Shown: positions 19,554 through 28,624, counted from the first letter of the stretch. The stretch: DNA of 38,668 bases from Nocardioidaceae bacterium (GCA_013698185.1 JACCVL010000095.1:1-38668); one strand, 5' to 3'. A program made the numbers and translations. The notes: a model not told the origin generated them from the letters alone.

Positions 19554-21032
19554 GTGCCAGCAGAGCTGAACGAGCCGCGGACCGACGCACTCCGTCGTCT
19601 GCACCAGGTCACCGTCAGGGTCAGCAGCGGCGGTTCGCTGGTGGACACCTTGCAGGCCGTGGTCGAAGGTGTCCTCGACGCCGTCGGTTTCGAGGTGGCG
19701 GTGGTCAGCCTGCTGGACGCCGACTCGACGTACAACACCCTGGCGGTCGCCGGACCGCCCGAGGCGCGGGACCAACTGCTGGGCAGGCGACTGCCTGCGG
19801 ACTCCTACGATGCAGAGCTCGCCATCGCCGAGCGTTGGGGGGAGCTGCATTTCGTCCCCCACGAGCGCCTCCCGCCCGGCGACGTGCTGGGGTGGGTCCC
19901 AGACGTCGAGATCGACGACCATCCCGACGCCTGGCATCCGCTCGACGCGCTGTTCACCCAGCTGCGGTGTCCGGCCGGCGAGGTCGTCGGTGTGCTGTCG
20001 GTCGACCTGCCTCGGGACAGGCGCAAGCCGAACTTCTTCCAGCGCGAGCTGTTGGAGGTCTTCGCCGCCCAGGCCGGAATCGCCATCAACAACGCCCGGC
20101 TCACCGAGCAGCTGCGCGCCAGCGAGGAGGTCTTCAGGCAGGCCTTTGAGGGAGCGGGCTCGGGGATGGCCGTCGTCAGCCTCGATCCCGGCTCCCTCGG
20201 CCGGTACCTGCGGGTCAACCCGGCGTTCTGCCGCACCCTGGGGCGACGCGAGGGCGACCTGCTCGAGCGACGGGTCGCCGACATCGTCCACCCCGATGAT
20301 CGGGCCGGGGAAGTGGCGCAGCTGCACGACATCGTGAGCGGGGAGGCCGCCGATGGTCCGTTCCAGTCCGAGAAGCGCTACCTCCACGCCGACGGCAAGA
20401 CGATCTGGGTGGCGGTGACGATGTCGGTGGTCCGCGACGGCTACGGGCGAGCGGTGAGCGCCGTCAGCCAGATCGAGGACGTCAGCGACCGGCGCGCTGC
20501 CCAAGAGGAGCTTGCGCGCCGGGCTGACAATGACGTGCTCACCGGCTTGCCCAACCGGCGGACGTTGCGCCAGCGGCTCGTTCAGGTCATCCAGTCCGAC
20601 CGTGCGCCTGGCCGCGAGGGGGCGGTCTTGTTCTGCGACCTCGACGGCTTCAAGACGATCAACGACACCCTGGGCCACGGCGTCGGGGACAGGGCGTTGG
20701 TCGCCGTCGCCGGCCGGCTGCTGGCCGCCGCGCGCGACCGCGACATGGTCTCGCGGCTGGGTGGGGATGAGTTCGTCGTGGTGGCCGAGGGGCTGTCGGG
20801 CGACCAGGCCGGTGAACTGGCCAGTCGACTGCGTGCCGTGACTGCGGAGCCCATCTCGATCGAGGGGCTTCAGCAGCCGATTCGAGCGACCATGAGCATC
20901 GGCATCGCGCTCGTCGACGCCACGACCAGCGATCCGGACATGTTGCTTCACCGGGCCGACGATGCGATGTACGAGGCCAAGCTGGCCGGACGCGACGCGC
21001 ACAGGTTCGCCGTGTCTGGTGAGGGTGACTGA
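19554..21032 (+). CDS. GAF-PAS-GGDEF diguanylate cyclase
   Basis: A 492-residue soluble protein predicted to make cyclic di-GMP. Residues ~15-180 form a GAF domain (VSSGGSLVDTLQAVVEGVLDAVGFE to FAAQAGIAINNARL). Residues ~190-315 form a PAS domain with its PAC motif (FQSEKRYLHADGKTIWVAV). Residues ~325-488 form the GGDEF domain, starting NDVLTGLPNRRTLRQRL and including FCDLDGFKTINDTLGHGVGD. The active-site loop is an intact GGDEF at about 403-407, and an allosteric I-site RDRD lies five residues upstream, so product inhibition is expected. There is no EAL domain. GTG 19554 was chosen because it opens directly on the GAF helix; no strong Shine-Dalgarno is present. It is followed by secreted proteins that may be its outputs. 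Confidence 0.92.
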   Translation: MPAELNEPRTDALRRLHQVTVRVSSGGSLVDTLQAVVEGVLDAVGFEVAVVSLLDADSTYNTLAVAGPPEARDQLLGRRLPADSYDAELAIAERWGELHFVPHERLPPGDVLGWVPDVEIDDHPDAWHPLDALFTQLRCPAGEVVGVLSVDLPRDRRKPNFFQRELLEVFAAQAGIAINNARLTEQLRASEEVFRQAFEGAGSGMAVVSLDPGSLGRYLRVNPAFCRTLGRREGDLLERRVADIVHPDDRAGEVAQLHDIVSGEAADGPFQSEKRYLHADGKTIWVAVTMSVVRDGYGRAVSAVSQIEDVSDRRAAQEELARRADNDVLTGLPNRRTLRQRLVQVIQSDRAPGREGAVLFCDLDGFKTINDTLGHGVGDRALVAVAGRLLAAARDRDMVSRLGGDEFVVVAEGLSGDQAGELASRLRAVTAEPISIEGLQQPIRATMSIGIALVDATTSDPDMLLHRADDAMYEAKLAGRDAHRFAVSGEGD

Positions 21033-21178
21033 CCGCCCTCTGTTCAGCCCGCGTGGGCGCAGACGCAACGGCCGCTCGAAGCCCCGCCGTGACCCTGGAT
21101 TGGGTGTTTCCCGTGATCTCTGCTTGACTACGGAAAGTCATGGTGACACTACACAAAGTTATAGTACGGGGGAAGTAC

Positions 21179-22635
21179 ATGACGGGCGACAACGTGGGGC
21201 AGGTCTGGCAGGCGGCCGCAATACAGGCGCAACCGGACGGCGGGAGGTTGAGGTCGGACGAGCGCCGCTGTCTCGCCGCGGCTTCATCTCAGGCAGTTTG
21301 GCACTGGCGGCCACCGGCGTCGGCGTATCCCCTCGGGCGTACGCGCTGTCGCCCGCGGCGCTCACCGTGGTCGATGCCCGGCCGGCAGACACGCTGGCCA
21401 ATGCCTGGGGTGTGTGCACTCACTACAACTTCCAGAAAGCGACCTACGGTGCCGAGGTCGCGCTGACCGACCTGCTGCTCGACCTGGGCGTGCGCCACAT
21501 CCGAGAGCTGCTGGCGCCGGGCATGGCGGCGCAGCGGTATGGCTACCAGCGGCTGGCCGCCGGTGGCACCCAGGTCGAAAGCGTGATGGGCGTGCGCGGC
21601 GACGGCAACACCCTGACCAAGGCGCGTGACGTCGTCAACCGCCGGTTGGACGAGATCACCGGTTTCTACGGCGGAATTGCGGGCGGACTGTTCGCGGCGC
21701 TCGAAGGGTGCAACGAGCCCAACAACGACGGTGTCGCCGCCGACATCTGGGTGCCGCAGACCCGCAGGCTGTCGCGCGCGATCTGGGAGGAGTCCCGCAA
21801 GCGCCCGCAGACGGCCCGGATCCCGGTGGTCGGGCCGGCGCTGGCCCGACCCATCGGCGCGGGTGCCTCGACGATCGAGGCCGACTACGCCTCGCTAGGC
21901 AACATGTCGCCGTACACGGACTTTGGCAACATCCACGTCTATCCGAACGGCAACTCACCCAGTGACCTGCTGGACCAGTTCATCGCGGGCGCCCGGCAGT
22001 CGTATCCGGACGGGGAGCGCCTGCACACGACCGAGGGGGGCTACTTCAACGCGCTCAACTACACCGGCGGTGCCAACCCCATCCCCGAGGACGTCAGCGC
22101 CAAGTACGCGCCGCGCCACGTTCTTGAGCAGGTGATACGGGGCAACCGGCGGTTCTTCGGCTACGAGTTCCTTGACGACCCCGACCCGAGCAATTCCGAT
22201 CGTCCGTCCAACTTCGGCTACGTGCGCACGCCGTCCATCGACCCGTCGACGTGGTCGGTCAAGCCGCAGTTCAGCGCGATGAAGAACTTCCTGCGGTTGT
22301 TCTCCGACCGGGGGGCGTCCTTCACACCGACCGGTTTGCCGTTGTCGGTGTCGGGAACCACCGCGGACTACCGCAGCCTGCTGGTGCAGAAGCGCGCCGG
22401 CGAGCACTACCTGTGCATGTGGCGGGACGTGGACCTCTACGACTGGGACGTCCCGACCTCCACTGGGACCTATCTCGACGTCACGGCGCAGACCGTCACG
22501 GTCCAGCTGGGGAGCACCGCTCAGGTCACGATCTACCGCCCCAGCACCCAGGCCGATCCCATCCGCACCATCGCCCCGAGCACCTCGTTCGCCGTGAAGC
22601 TGGGCGGCGAGCTCGTGGTCGCACAGATCAACTGA
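21179..22635 (+). CDS. Tat-exported clan GH-A-like glycoside hydrolase, with an apparent frameshift near the N-terminus
   Basis: From about 21268 the protein runs in one frame to 22635: a Tat signal (LSRRGFISGSLALAATG... ending AYAL), then a TIM-barrel glycosidase-like domain with the acid/base motif EGCNEPNN (E about residue 180) and a second conserved glutamate in HTTEGGYFN (about 286), spaced as in clan GH-A retaining enzymes, then a C-terminal beta domain (about 375-485). That frame has no ATG, GTG or TTG start close to the signal peptide. ATG 21179, with GGGGGAAG just upstream, opens a different frame whose codons keep high third-position G/C until about 21266. One missing base at 21266-21268 would join the two frames (…DERR-LSRRGF…). 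This may be a sequencing error, a real mutation or frameshifting. The substrate is unknown. Confidence 0.72.
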
Positions 22636-22731
22636 ATACCAACCGAAGCCGCGCTGGTCACTGCTGAGAGGAACTGGACCATGTCTCTGCTCGAACCCCT
22701 CGCCGCCCTCGCCGGGTGATCTCGTCGATCA

Positions 22732-23904
22732 GTGCTGGTGGTGAGCGCCGCGGTGGCTCTGGCCGTCACCAGTGCGGGGGTCGCGGCAGCGGCGCCCACC
22801 GTGCCCGGCCTGCCCACCGCTGTGACGGCTGTCGCCGGCAACAACACCGCACGGGTCACCTGGGTGCCGCCGGCCGACGTCAACCTGCTCCAAACCTCGT
22901 ACGAGGTCACCGCCAGCCCCGGCGGTGAGCGCGTCGTGGTGCCGGCCACCGAGAGGGGCGCGACGGTGCGCTTCTTGACCAACGGCACGGCGTACACGTT
23001 CACGGTCGCCGCCGTGGACTTCGACGACATCGGCCCGCTGTCGGCGCCGTCCCTGCCCGTCACGCCGCTGGACATCTGCACCGTTGTCGGCACCCCAGGA
23101 GACGACGTCCTGACCGGCACGCCCGGTGACGACGCGATCTGCGGGCTCGGCGGCAACGACACCCTGCGCGGTGGCGGGGGTGGCGACACGTTCGTCGGTG
23201 GCGACGGCCAGGACTTCGTCGACTTCGCCGACGCCAGCTCGCGGGTGTCGGTGAACCTGGCCGAGTCGTCGTTCAACACGTCGCTGCACCGCCTCGGCTG
23301 GGCAGACGGCGACGGCAGCGATGTGCTGCGCGCTGACGTCGAGTCGGTACGCGGATCTGCCTATGCCGATGTCCTCGAGGGCAACGAGGCCGCCAACACG
23401 CTGGTCGGCCGCGGGGGAGCCGATCTGTTCCGTGGCTGGGGCGGCAACGACGAGATCGTCGGCGGCGAAGGCAACGACGAGCTTTGGGGACTCAGTGGTG
23501 ACGACCGGCTCATCGGGGGCGGCGGCAACGACACGATGATGCCACGCGGCGACGACGACTATGTCGACGGCGGCGCCGGTTCGGACACTGTGAGCTTCAC
23601 CCGCGCGGTCGTCGTCGACCTCGCCGCCGGCACGGCACGGGGAGTCAGCGACGACGTGCTGCTGGCTGTGGAGAACGTCGATGGCTCACCCGAGGCGGAC
23701 ATCTTGCGCGGCTCGAGTGCGATCAACGTGCTGTCCGGAGGGGATGGCGACGACTCGCTGGCCGGGCTGGCGGGCGACGACCAGCTTTACGGCGACGACG
23801 GCAACGACGCGTTGAACGGTGGTTCCGGTCTGGCCGATCGCTGTGACGGTGGACTCGGCACGGACACCGCCGGCAACTGCGAGTCGGTGATCGGCGTTCC
23901 GTGA
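22732..23904 (+). CDS. Secreted FN3-RTX calcium-binding protein A (start region interrupted by TGA)
   Basis: A 390-residue open frame: a hydrophobic export helix (VLVVSAAVALAVTSAGVAAAA), a fibronectin type III domain (about 23-115), then RTX/hemolysin-type nonapeptide repeats to the end (GTPGDDVLTG, GGNDTLRGG, GGADLFRGWGGNDEIVGG, GGAGSDTVSF, GDGDDSLAG, GDDGNDALNGG). Four cysteines near the borders (ICTVVG, AICGLGG, DRCDGG, GNCESV) may form disulfides. The real start appears to be ATG 22681, with AGAGGAA 7 nt upstream and in the same frame, but TGA at 22717-22719 stops it after 12 codons. Reading that codon as CGA would give an arginine-bearing signal n-region. GTG 22732 lacks a ribosome site, so expression is doubtful unless reinitiation occurs. 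Confidence 0.78.
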   Translation: MLVVSAAVALAVTSAGVAAAAPTVPGLPTAVTAVAGNNTARVTWVPPADVNLLQTSYEVTASPGGERVVVPATERGATVRFLTNGTAYTFTVAAVDFDDIGPLSAPSLPVTPLDICTVVGTPGDDVLTGTPGDDAICGLGGNDTLRGGGGGDTFVGGDGQDFVDFADASSRVSVNLAESSFNTSLHRLGWADGDGSDVLRADVESVRGSAYADVLEGNEAANTLVGRGGADLFRGWGGNDEIVGGEGNDELWGLSGDDRLIGGGGNDTMMPRGDDDYVDGGAGSDTVSFTRAVVVDLAAGTARGVSDDVLLAVENVDGSPEADILRGSSAINVLSGGDGDDSLAGLAGDDQLYGDDGNDALNGGSGLADRCDGGLGTDTAGNCESVIGVP

Positions 23905-24061
23905 CGGGACTGTGTGTCGGCGGCGTCGCGTACCGGACAGAAACGAATTATGCGATAAGTGTTGCTGAGTCCTCACAGACCGTTAACATCGGGACGGGGC
24001 ACGCTTGACATAGCCGAAAACCGGGGGCTGCTCCCTTCCGCACGTTGTGAGGAGCAGCACC

Positions 24062-25279
24062 ATGGCACCGTCGACACCACTCGCCCGCCGCCGGCCGGGC
24101 TGGCTCATCGCCACCGTTGCGGCGGCCCTGCTCGTCATGAGCGGCACGACCGGCGCCTCCGCAGCGTTGCCGTCGCTCGTCGGGGCGCCCGGCAGCGTGC
24201 GCGCCGTGGCGGGCAACAACACGGCTCGGGTCAGCTGGACCGCTCCCGCCGGCGCCAACCCGCGGACCACCTACTACCGCGTCGAGGCCGCCCCCGGCGG
24301 ACAGACAACGTTCGTCGAGGGCACCGAGACCAGCGCGACCGTACGCTTCCTCAACAACGGCAGGGCGTACTCGTTCACCGTTGCCACCGACGACGGCGAC
24401 GGGTGGGGCCCGGCTTCCGAGCCGTCGCGAGCGGTGACACCGCGCGACGTCTGCACCCTGCAAGGGACCCCGGGCGACGACGTGCTGATCGGTACGAGCG
24501 GCGACGACGCGATCTGCGGGCTCGGTGGCAACGACAGGATGCGCGGAGGCGGTGGTGGCGACACCTATGTCGGTGGTGCCGGTGTCGACTCCGTGGACTT
24601 CGGCGACGCCCCGGATCGGGTCTTCGCCTTCCTGCCTGACGTGTCGCACCTGGTGACCCCCAACGGGTTCGGGTGGGCCGACGGCGATGGGAGCGACGTG
24701 CTGCGCGCCGACATCGAGTCACTGCGCGGGTCTGCGCATGCCGATGTGCTGGAAGGCGACGACGGGGTCAACCGCATCGTGGGTCGGCGCGGCGCCGACC
24801 TGGTCCGCGGCTGGGGTGGCGGCGACACCATCGTCGGATCGGCCGGTCGAGACGAGCTGTGGGGGCAGAGCGGGGCCGACCGGCTGCGGGGCCGAGGGGG
24901 TAGTGACCTGCTGTTGCCGCGAGGCGAGGACGACCTGGTCAACGGCGGTCGCGGCAGCGACACGGTGACGTTCACGAGCGCCGTGACGGTCGACCTGGCT
25001 GCCGGCACCGCGAGCGGCGAGAGCACCGACGTGCTGCGGCGGGTCGAGAACGTCATCGGCTCACCGGCGGCAGACACCCTGCGCGGGTCCGCGGCCGGCA
25101 ATGTGCTGCGCGGCGGCGGCGGTGACGACACCCTGTCGGGGTCGCGCGCCGCCGACAGCCTGTTCGGGCAGGGTGGCGACGACGCGATGGACGGCGGGCC
25201 CGGGGCGGGCGACCGCTGCGACGGAGGTGCCGGCGCCGACACGTCGGCCGACTGTGAGTCGGTCGTCGACGTACCCTGA
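24062..25279 (+). CDS. Secreted FN3-RTX calcium-binding protein B (intact paralogue)
   Basis: A 405-residue protein collinear with the preceding gene. It has a signal peptide (LARRRPGWLIATVAAALLVMSG... ASA, cleavage near residue 35), an FN3 domain (about 40-130) sharing VAGNNTARVSW and ATVRFLNNGRAYSFTVA, then RTX repeats (GTPGDDVLIG, GGNDRMRGGGGGDTYVGG, GRRGADLVRGWGGGDTIVG, GGGGDDTLSG, GQGGDDAMDGG). The four cysteines and the GWADGDGSDVLRAD insertion are conserved between the two copies, indicating tandem duplication. GAGGAG lies 7 nt before ATG 24062. RTX repeats fold on binding calcium outside the cell; no type I secretion genes are nearby and the signal peptide implies Sec export. A matrix or adhesive role is inference. 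Confidence 0.88.
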   Translation: MAPSTPLARRRPGWLIATVAAALLVMSGTTGASAALPSLVGAPGSVRAVAGNNTARVSWTAPAGANPRTTYYRVEAAPGGQTTFVEGTETSATVRFLNNGRAYSFTVATDDGDGWGPASEPSRAVTPRDVCTLQGTPGDDVLIGTSGDDAICGLGGNDRMRGGGGGDTYVGGAGVDSVDFGDAPDRVFAFLPDVSHLVTPNGFGWADGDGSDVLRADIESLRGSAHADVLEGDDGVNRIVGRRGADLVRGWGGGDTIVGSAGRDELWGQSGADRLRGRGGSDLLLPRGEDDLVNGGRGSDTVTFTSAVTVDLAAGTASGESTDVLRRVENVIGSPAADTLRGSAAGNVLRGGGGDDTLSGSRAADSLFGQGGDDAMDGGPGAGDRCDGGAGADTSADCESVVDVP

Positions 25280-25313
25280 CCTGCACCCCACCCCGCCGCG
25301 AAAGCAATTCCCC

Positions 25314-25949
25314 ATGACCGAGCACCGCTGGACGGATCTCACCACCGAGTCCGAGCTGCGGGCCCTGCTGGGCGAGCCGTCGGCACGCGCGGCCGACAAG
25401 GACCGGGACCGGTTGCATCAGCTGGACCGGGAGTGGCTGGCCGCCTCGCCCTTCTGCCTTGTCGCCACGTCCGGCGCGGACGGTACCTGTGACGTCTCGC
25501 CGAAGGGTGACCCGCCCGGGTTCGCCAAGGCGCTGGACGCCACCACTGTGGTCATCCCCGAGCGGGCGGGGAACCGGCGTGCCGACGGCTATCGCAACGT
25601 GCTGACCAACCCGCACGTGGGGCTGATCTTCATGGTGCCCGGCCGCGGTGACACGCTGCGTATCAACGGCCGCGCCCGACTCGTGAGCGACGCGCCCTTC
25701 TTCGACGACCTCGTGGTGCAGGGACATCGACCGGTGTTGGCGCTCGTGATCACCGTCGAGCAGGTGTTCCATCACTGCGCCAAGGCGTTCCTGCGCTCGA
25801 GGCTGTGGGACCCGCAGTCCTGGGGCGGCGACGCCTTGGCGAGCCGCGCCGTGCTCGCTCGGAGCTTGGACCGGCCGGACGAGAGTCTTGCTGAGCTGGA
25901 GCGCTACTACGGCGCGGACTACGCCAACGGGCTCTATCCGCAGAGCTAG
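25314..25949 (+). CDS. FMN-dependent PPOX-type flavoprotein (pyridoxamine 5'-phosphate oxidase family)
   Basis: A 211-residue split-barrel flavoprotein. The core runs from FCLVATSGADGTCDVSPKGDPPGF (about 45-68) through VVIPERAGNRRADGYRNVLTNPHVGLIFMVPGRGDTLRINGRARLV (about 80-125) to HHCAKAFLRSRLWDP (about 145-160), matching the DR_2398/MSMEG_1061-type PPOX class, of unassigned oxidoreductase function rather than true PdxH. It starts 34 nt after the RTX-B stop. ATG 25314 has no strong ribosome site. It is complete. Confidence 0.88.
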   Translation: MTEHRWTDLTTESELRALLGEPSARAADKDRDRLHQLDREWLAASPFCLVATSGADGTCDVSPKGDPPGFAKALDATTVVIPERAGNRRADGYRNVLTNPHVGLIFMVPGRGDTLRINGRARLVSDAPFFDDLVVQGHRPVLALVITVEQVFHHCAKAFLRSRLWDPQSWGGDALASRAVLARSLDRPDESLAELERYYGADYANGLYPQS

Positions 25950-26072
25950 ACGCCCCGGCTCGTCGCCAGCTGGCCGGGGACAACCAATAGGGTGACGCCG
26001 GACCCGGGCCCAGCGGGCGCTGCTCGCGCCGCGAGGAGCGGGCGGACGGAACGCCGAGGAAGGGGCCAGCAG

Positions 26073-27803
26073 ATGGGTGCGGTCGCGGTGCACGCTGCCG
26101 ACCGCTCAGCTGAAGCACCGTCGCGCCGCGCGGGCGAGGCGTGGTGGTACGCCGCCGGTGTGCTGGTCGGATCGGTGCTGATCGTGGTCACGGCGATCCG
26201 GCAGCCGTTCAGCTACGACGAGCTGACCCAGATCGCGCCGTACGGCAGCAACAGCATCGTCGAGATCGTCACCGCGACCCGGCAGCCGCCGATCGACCCG
26301 CTGCTCGGCGCGATGTTCCAGCACTTGTTCGGCATGGGCCAGCTGCGTCAGCGCCTCGTCCCGGTGCTCGCGGGCATCGGCACGTTGATCGTCCTCAGCC
26401 TGCTGTGGCGGCGGATGCGGCTCGGGCTCGCCGGCGCGTTCGGGGTCTGGGTCATGGCCACCGCGCCGATGATGATTCGCTACAGCGCCTACACCCGGCC
26501 GTACGCGCTGCCGTTGTTCATCATGGTGCTGTTCGCCTATGCGGTGCACCGGTGGCTCGAGGAGCGCCGGTCCGGCTGGCTGGTGGTGGCGGGCATCTCC
26601 GCGGTGGCCTTACCGCTGACCCGGGTGCCAGAGCCGATGGTGTTCCTGGGGGTGACCGCGGCGACCCTGGCCTGGTTCACGCTGCGCGGACGGTTCTCCT
26701 GGGCGCAGACGCGGCCCGTGATCGCCATCAGCCTGGGGGTGCTGGTCATCCTCGGCGTCCCGATGTACCTGCTGCTCGCATACACGGCCGACAACTTCCT
26801 CGACACCAATGCGACGGGGTTCGTGGGCCGCTTCGGCGAGGGGGCCCACGAGATCGGGACCGCCGCGCTGCCCCTGCTGGCGTCCTGGTACTCGTGGTGG
26901 CCGCTGACCGCCCTCGCGCTCGTTGCCGCGGTCGCGCTGGGCGGATCGCGACGACGGCTCTTCAGCTGGTTGCTCTGGTGGCCGATGCTGGCCGCGCCGG
27001 TGGCGTTCTTGCTGGTCTACCACTTCTTGAACAAGTTCCCGTTCGAGACGTTGCCGTACCGGGCGCGAGCGGCCTTCTTCTTTCTGCCGGCGTTCGTCCT
27101 GGCGCTGGTGGCACTGGCTGGCGTCGTCGCGGATCGCACCTCTGCCCGGTGGCTGCGGATCGGGGTGGCGGTGCTGCTCGGCGGGGTGCTGGTCGGCCAG
27201 CTGCCGCTCAGCACGACGATCGTGGTGACCAATGCGGCTCCGGACTTCGACCAGGTCGCCCAGACACTGACCGAGGAGGTGCCCGACGACGCCATCGTCT
27301 TGTACGGACGCCCCAGCCCGGTCGGACAGACCCGCCAGCCGTTCCTCGGCCGGCCGCGCTACATGGGGGACACCCCGTACGTGGCGACCGTCGAGAACGC
27401 GCCGCTGGCAGTCGACGACCTGCCGGCGAGCGGCCCGGTCTACGTGCTCATCAACGGCCAGTGCGCCGCGCCGGGGCGCTGCGAGGCTGAAACCGAGGGG
27501 TGGGACGAACCGGTGCCGGGTTTCCGCATCGCCCAGCGGCTGGAGCGCATCACGCTGTACGAGCCGGTCGACGGCCAAGAGGGGCGTGCCGGTGCCGTCC
27601 GGGCGTTGCGGGCATTCGGGGACGCTCTCGGCCCGCAGCTCGGGTACACCGAGACGTTCGTCGCGGCCGGACTGCTCACGCAGCTCGGGGAACCCGCCGA
27701 GGGCCGGGCGTTGGTGCGACGGATGTACGACCGGGCGACGCCACAGGTGGCCCGGGACATCCGCGAGGTGGCAGCCACCGAAGGACTCGACCCCTTCTCG
27801 TGA
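26073..27803 (+). CDS. GT-C superfamily glycosyltransferase-like polytopic membrane protein
   Basis: A 576-residue protein with ~9-10 hydrophobic helices between residues 25 and 390 and a soluble C-terminal part of ~185 residues. The GT-C hallmark acidic pair after the first helix is present (QPFSYDELTQ, D49/E50), followed by a loop containing TRQPPIDPLLG and, after helix 4, YSAYTRPYALPLF, as in ArnT/PMT/RgtA-like lipid-linked sugar transferases. Such enzymes move sugars from polyprenyl-phosphate carriers on the outer membrane face to protein, lipid or polysaccharide acceptors. ATG 26073 is supported by GGAAGGGG about 7 nt upstream. The acceptor is unknown; nearby secreted proteins could be candidates, but that is speculation. 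Confidence 0.83.
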   Translation: MGAVAVHAADRSAEAPSRRAGEAWWYAAGVLVGSVLIVVTAIRQPFSYDELTQIAPYGSNSIVEIVTATRQPPIDPLLGAMFQHLFGMGQLRQRLVPVLAGIGTLIVLSLLWRRMRLGLAGAFGVWVMATAPMMIRYSAYTRPYALPLFIMVLFAYAVHRWLEERRSGWLVVAGISAVALPLTRVPEPMVFLGVTAATLAWFTLRGRFSWAQTRPVIAISLGVLVILGVPMYLLLAYTADNFLDTNATGFVGRFGEGAHEIGTAALPLLASWYSWWPLTALALVAAVALGGSRRRLFSWLLWWPMLAAPVAFLLVYHFLNKFPFETLPYRARAAFFFLPAFVLALVALAGVVADRTSARWLRIGVAVLLGGVLVGQLPLSTTIVVTNAAPDFDQVAQTLTEEVPDDAIVLYGRPSPVGQTRQPFLGRPRYMGDTPYVATVENAPLAVDDLPASGPVYVLINGQCAAPGRCEAETEGWDEPVPGFRIAQRLERITLYEPVDGQEGRAGAVRALRAFGDALGPQLGYTETFVAAGLLTQLGEPAEGRALVRRMYDRATPQVARDIREVAATEGLDPFS

Positions 27804-27857
27804 CCGGCGGTCGCGCCGCGCCGGTCACGGTCGACAGCCAGCGGCCTGCATCGGACA

Positions 27858-28487
27858 ATGACGTCGATGACCGAGCAACACTCGCGGGACGGCCAGGAAC
27901 GGCGCCTGCGTCGAGCGGCCGTGACCGCCGCCAACCAGCTGCGCCCCGAGCCGTCGCAGGAGCCCGAGGACGACTCGGCCGCGGCGCAGCGGATGGAGCG
28001 GCAGACGCTGTGGGTGGACCTGCAGCTGCGCCGGGCGATGGCACGCGGCGACTTCGACAACCTCCCCGGCGCCGGTAAGCCGATCCCCGAGCTGGGCGAC
28101 AGCCACGACCCGAACTGGTGGGTCAAGCAGCTGATCGAACGCGAGCAGATCACCGGCGTGCTGCCGCCCGCGCTGGCGCTGCGCAAGGAAGCAGCAGAGC
28201 TGACGGCCCGGCTCGAGAGGCAGACGACCGAGCAGGGGGTGCGCCGGGTCGTGGCCGACTTCAACCAGCGGGTGGTCGAGGCCCGCCGCCAGCTGCTCGG
28301 CGGCCCGCCGGTGGTCACGGCAACCAGGGACGCCGATGCGGAGGTGGCCGGCTGGCGGTCCCGGCTGGCCGCGCGCCGCGAGCAGCTGCGGCGACAGCGG
28401 GAGAGCGCCCTACGCCCCGTGCTGCCCGCCTCCAATGGTCGTCGTTGGGGCCGGTTGCGCCGCGGCCGGCAGTCGCGCGCCGACTGA
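27858..28487 (+). CDS. DUF1992 (DnaJ-homologue subfamily C member 28-like) protein
   Basis: A 209-residue soluble protein. The DUF1992 signature is clear: LWVDLQLRRAMARGDFDNLPGAGKPIPELGDSHDPNWWVKQLIERE (about 51-98), with the LPGxGKP motif. The rest is helical and charged (arginine-rich), ending in a basic tail. Members are annotated as DnaJ-like by association only and have no known biochemical activity. The start is uncertain between ATG 27858 and ATG 27867, and neither has a clear ribosome site. Confidence 0.88.
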   Translation: MTSMTEQHSRDGQERRLRRAAVTAANQLRPEPSQEPEDDSAAAQRMERQTLWVDLQLRRAMARGDFDNLPGAGKPIPELGDSHDPNWWVKQLIEREQITGVLPPALALRKEAAELTARLERQTTEQGVRRVVADFNQRVVEARRQLLGGPPVVTATRDADAEVAGWRSRLAARREQLRRQRESALRPVLPASNGRRWGRLRRGRQSRAD

Positions 28488-28624
28488 GTGCCGGGGGTTT
28501 CGCAGCGAGCGGGTTGAGCCCCATCGCACCGACTGATCCCCGCTGTTCATCCAGTCCTCATTGTCACGTTGAGTCCGGCTCGGAGGTTTCGGTCAGGCAA
28601 CCACCCGCAGAGGTCCGCGCCGTT

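Noticed and set aside
21160-21165. TATAGT as the -10 of the glycosidase-like gene
   Set aside because: A transcript starting 6-7 nt downstream would cut into the GGGGGAAG ribosome site before ATG 21179, and no -35 lies at the right distance.
21033-21178. Possible c-di-GMP riboswitch in the leader before the glycosidase-like gene
   Set aside because: The context after a GGDEF gene made this attractive, but I cannot find the GEMM core (such as an ACGCACAGGG-like element) or a convincing fold. A covariance-model scan would be needed.
20962-21178. Upstream in-frame extension of the glycosidase-like protein into the end of the cyclase gene
   Set aside because: The extension overlaps the certain GGDEF coding end, has poor codon bias, and places ~90 residues before the Tat signal, which would not be exported.
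22696-22731. Double compensating frameshift in the RTX-A signal peptide
   Set aside because: Another frame here encodes PRRPRRVISS, which looks like a signal n-region, but it needs two indels. A single CGA-to-TGA change explains the data more simply.
23905-24061. Possible riboswitch (c-di-AMP ydaO-like) before RTX protein B
   Set aside because: GGGACGGGG alone resembles part of the ydaO core, but the other conserved segments are missing and the leader is too short for the full fold.
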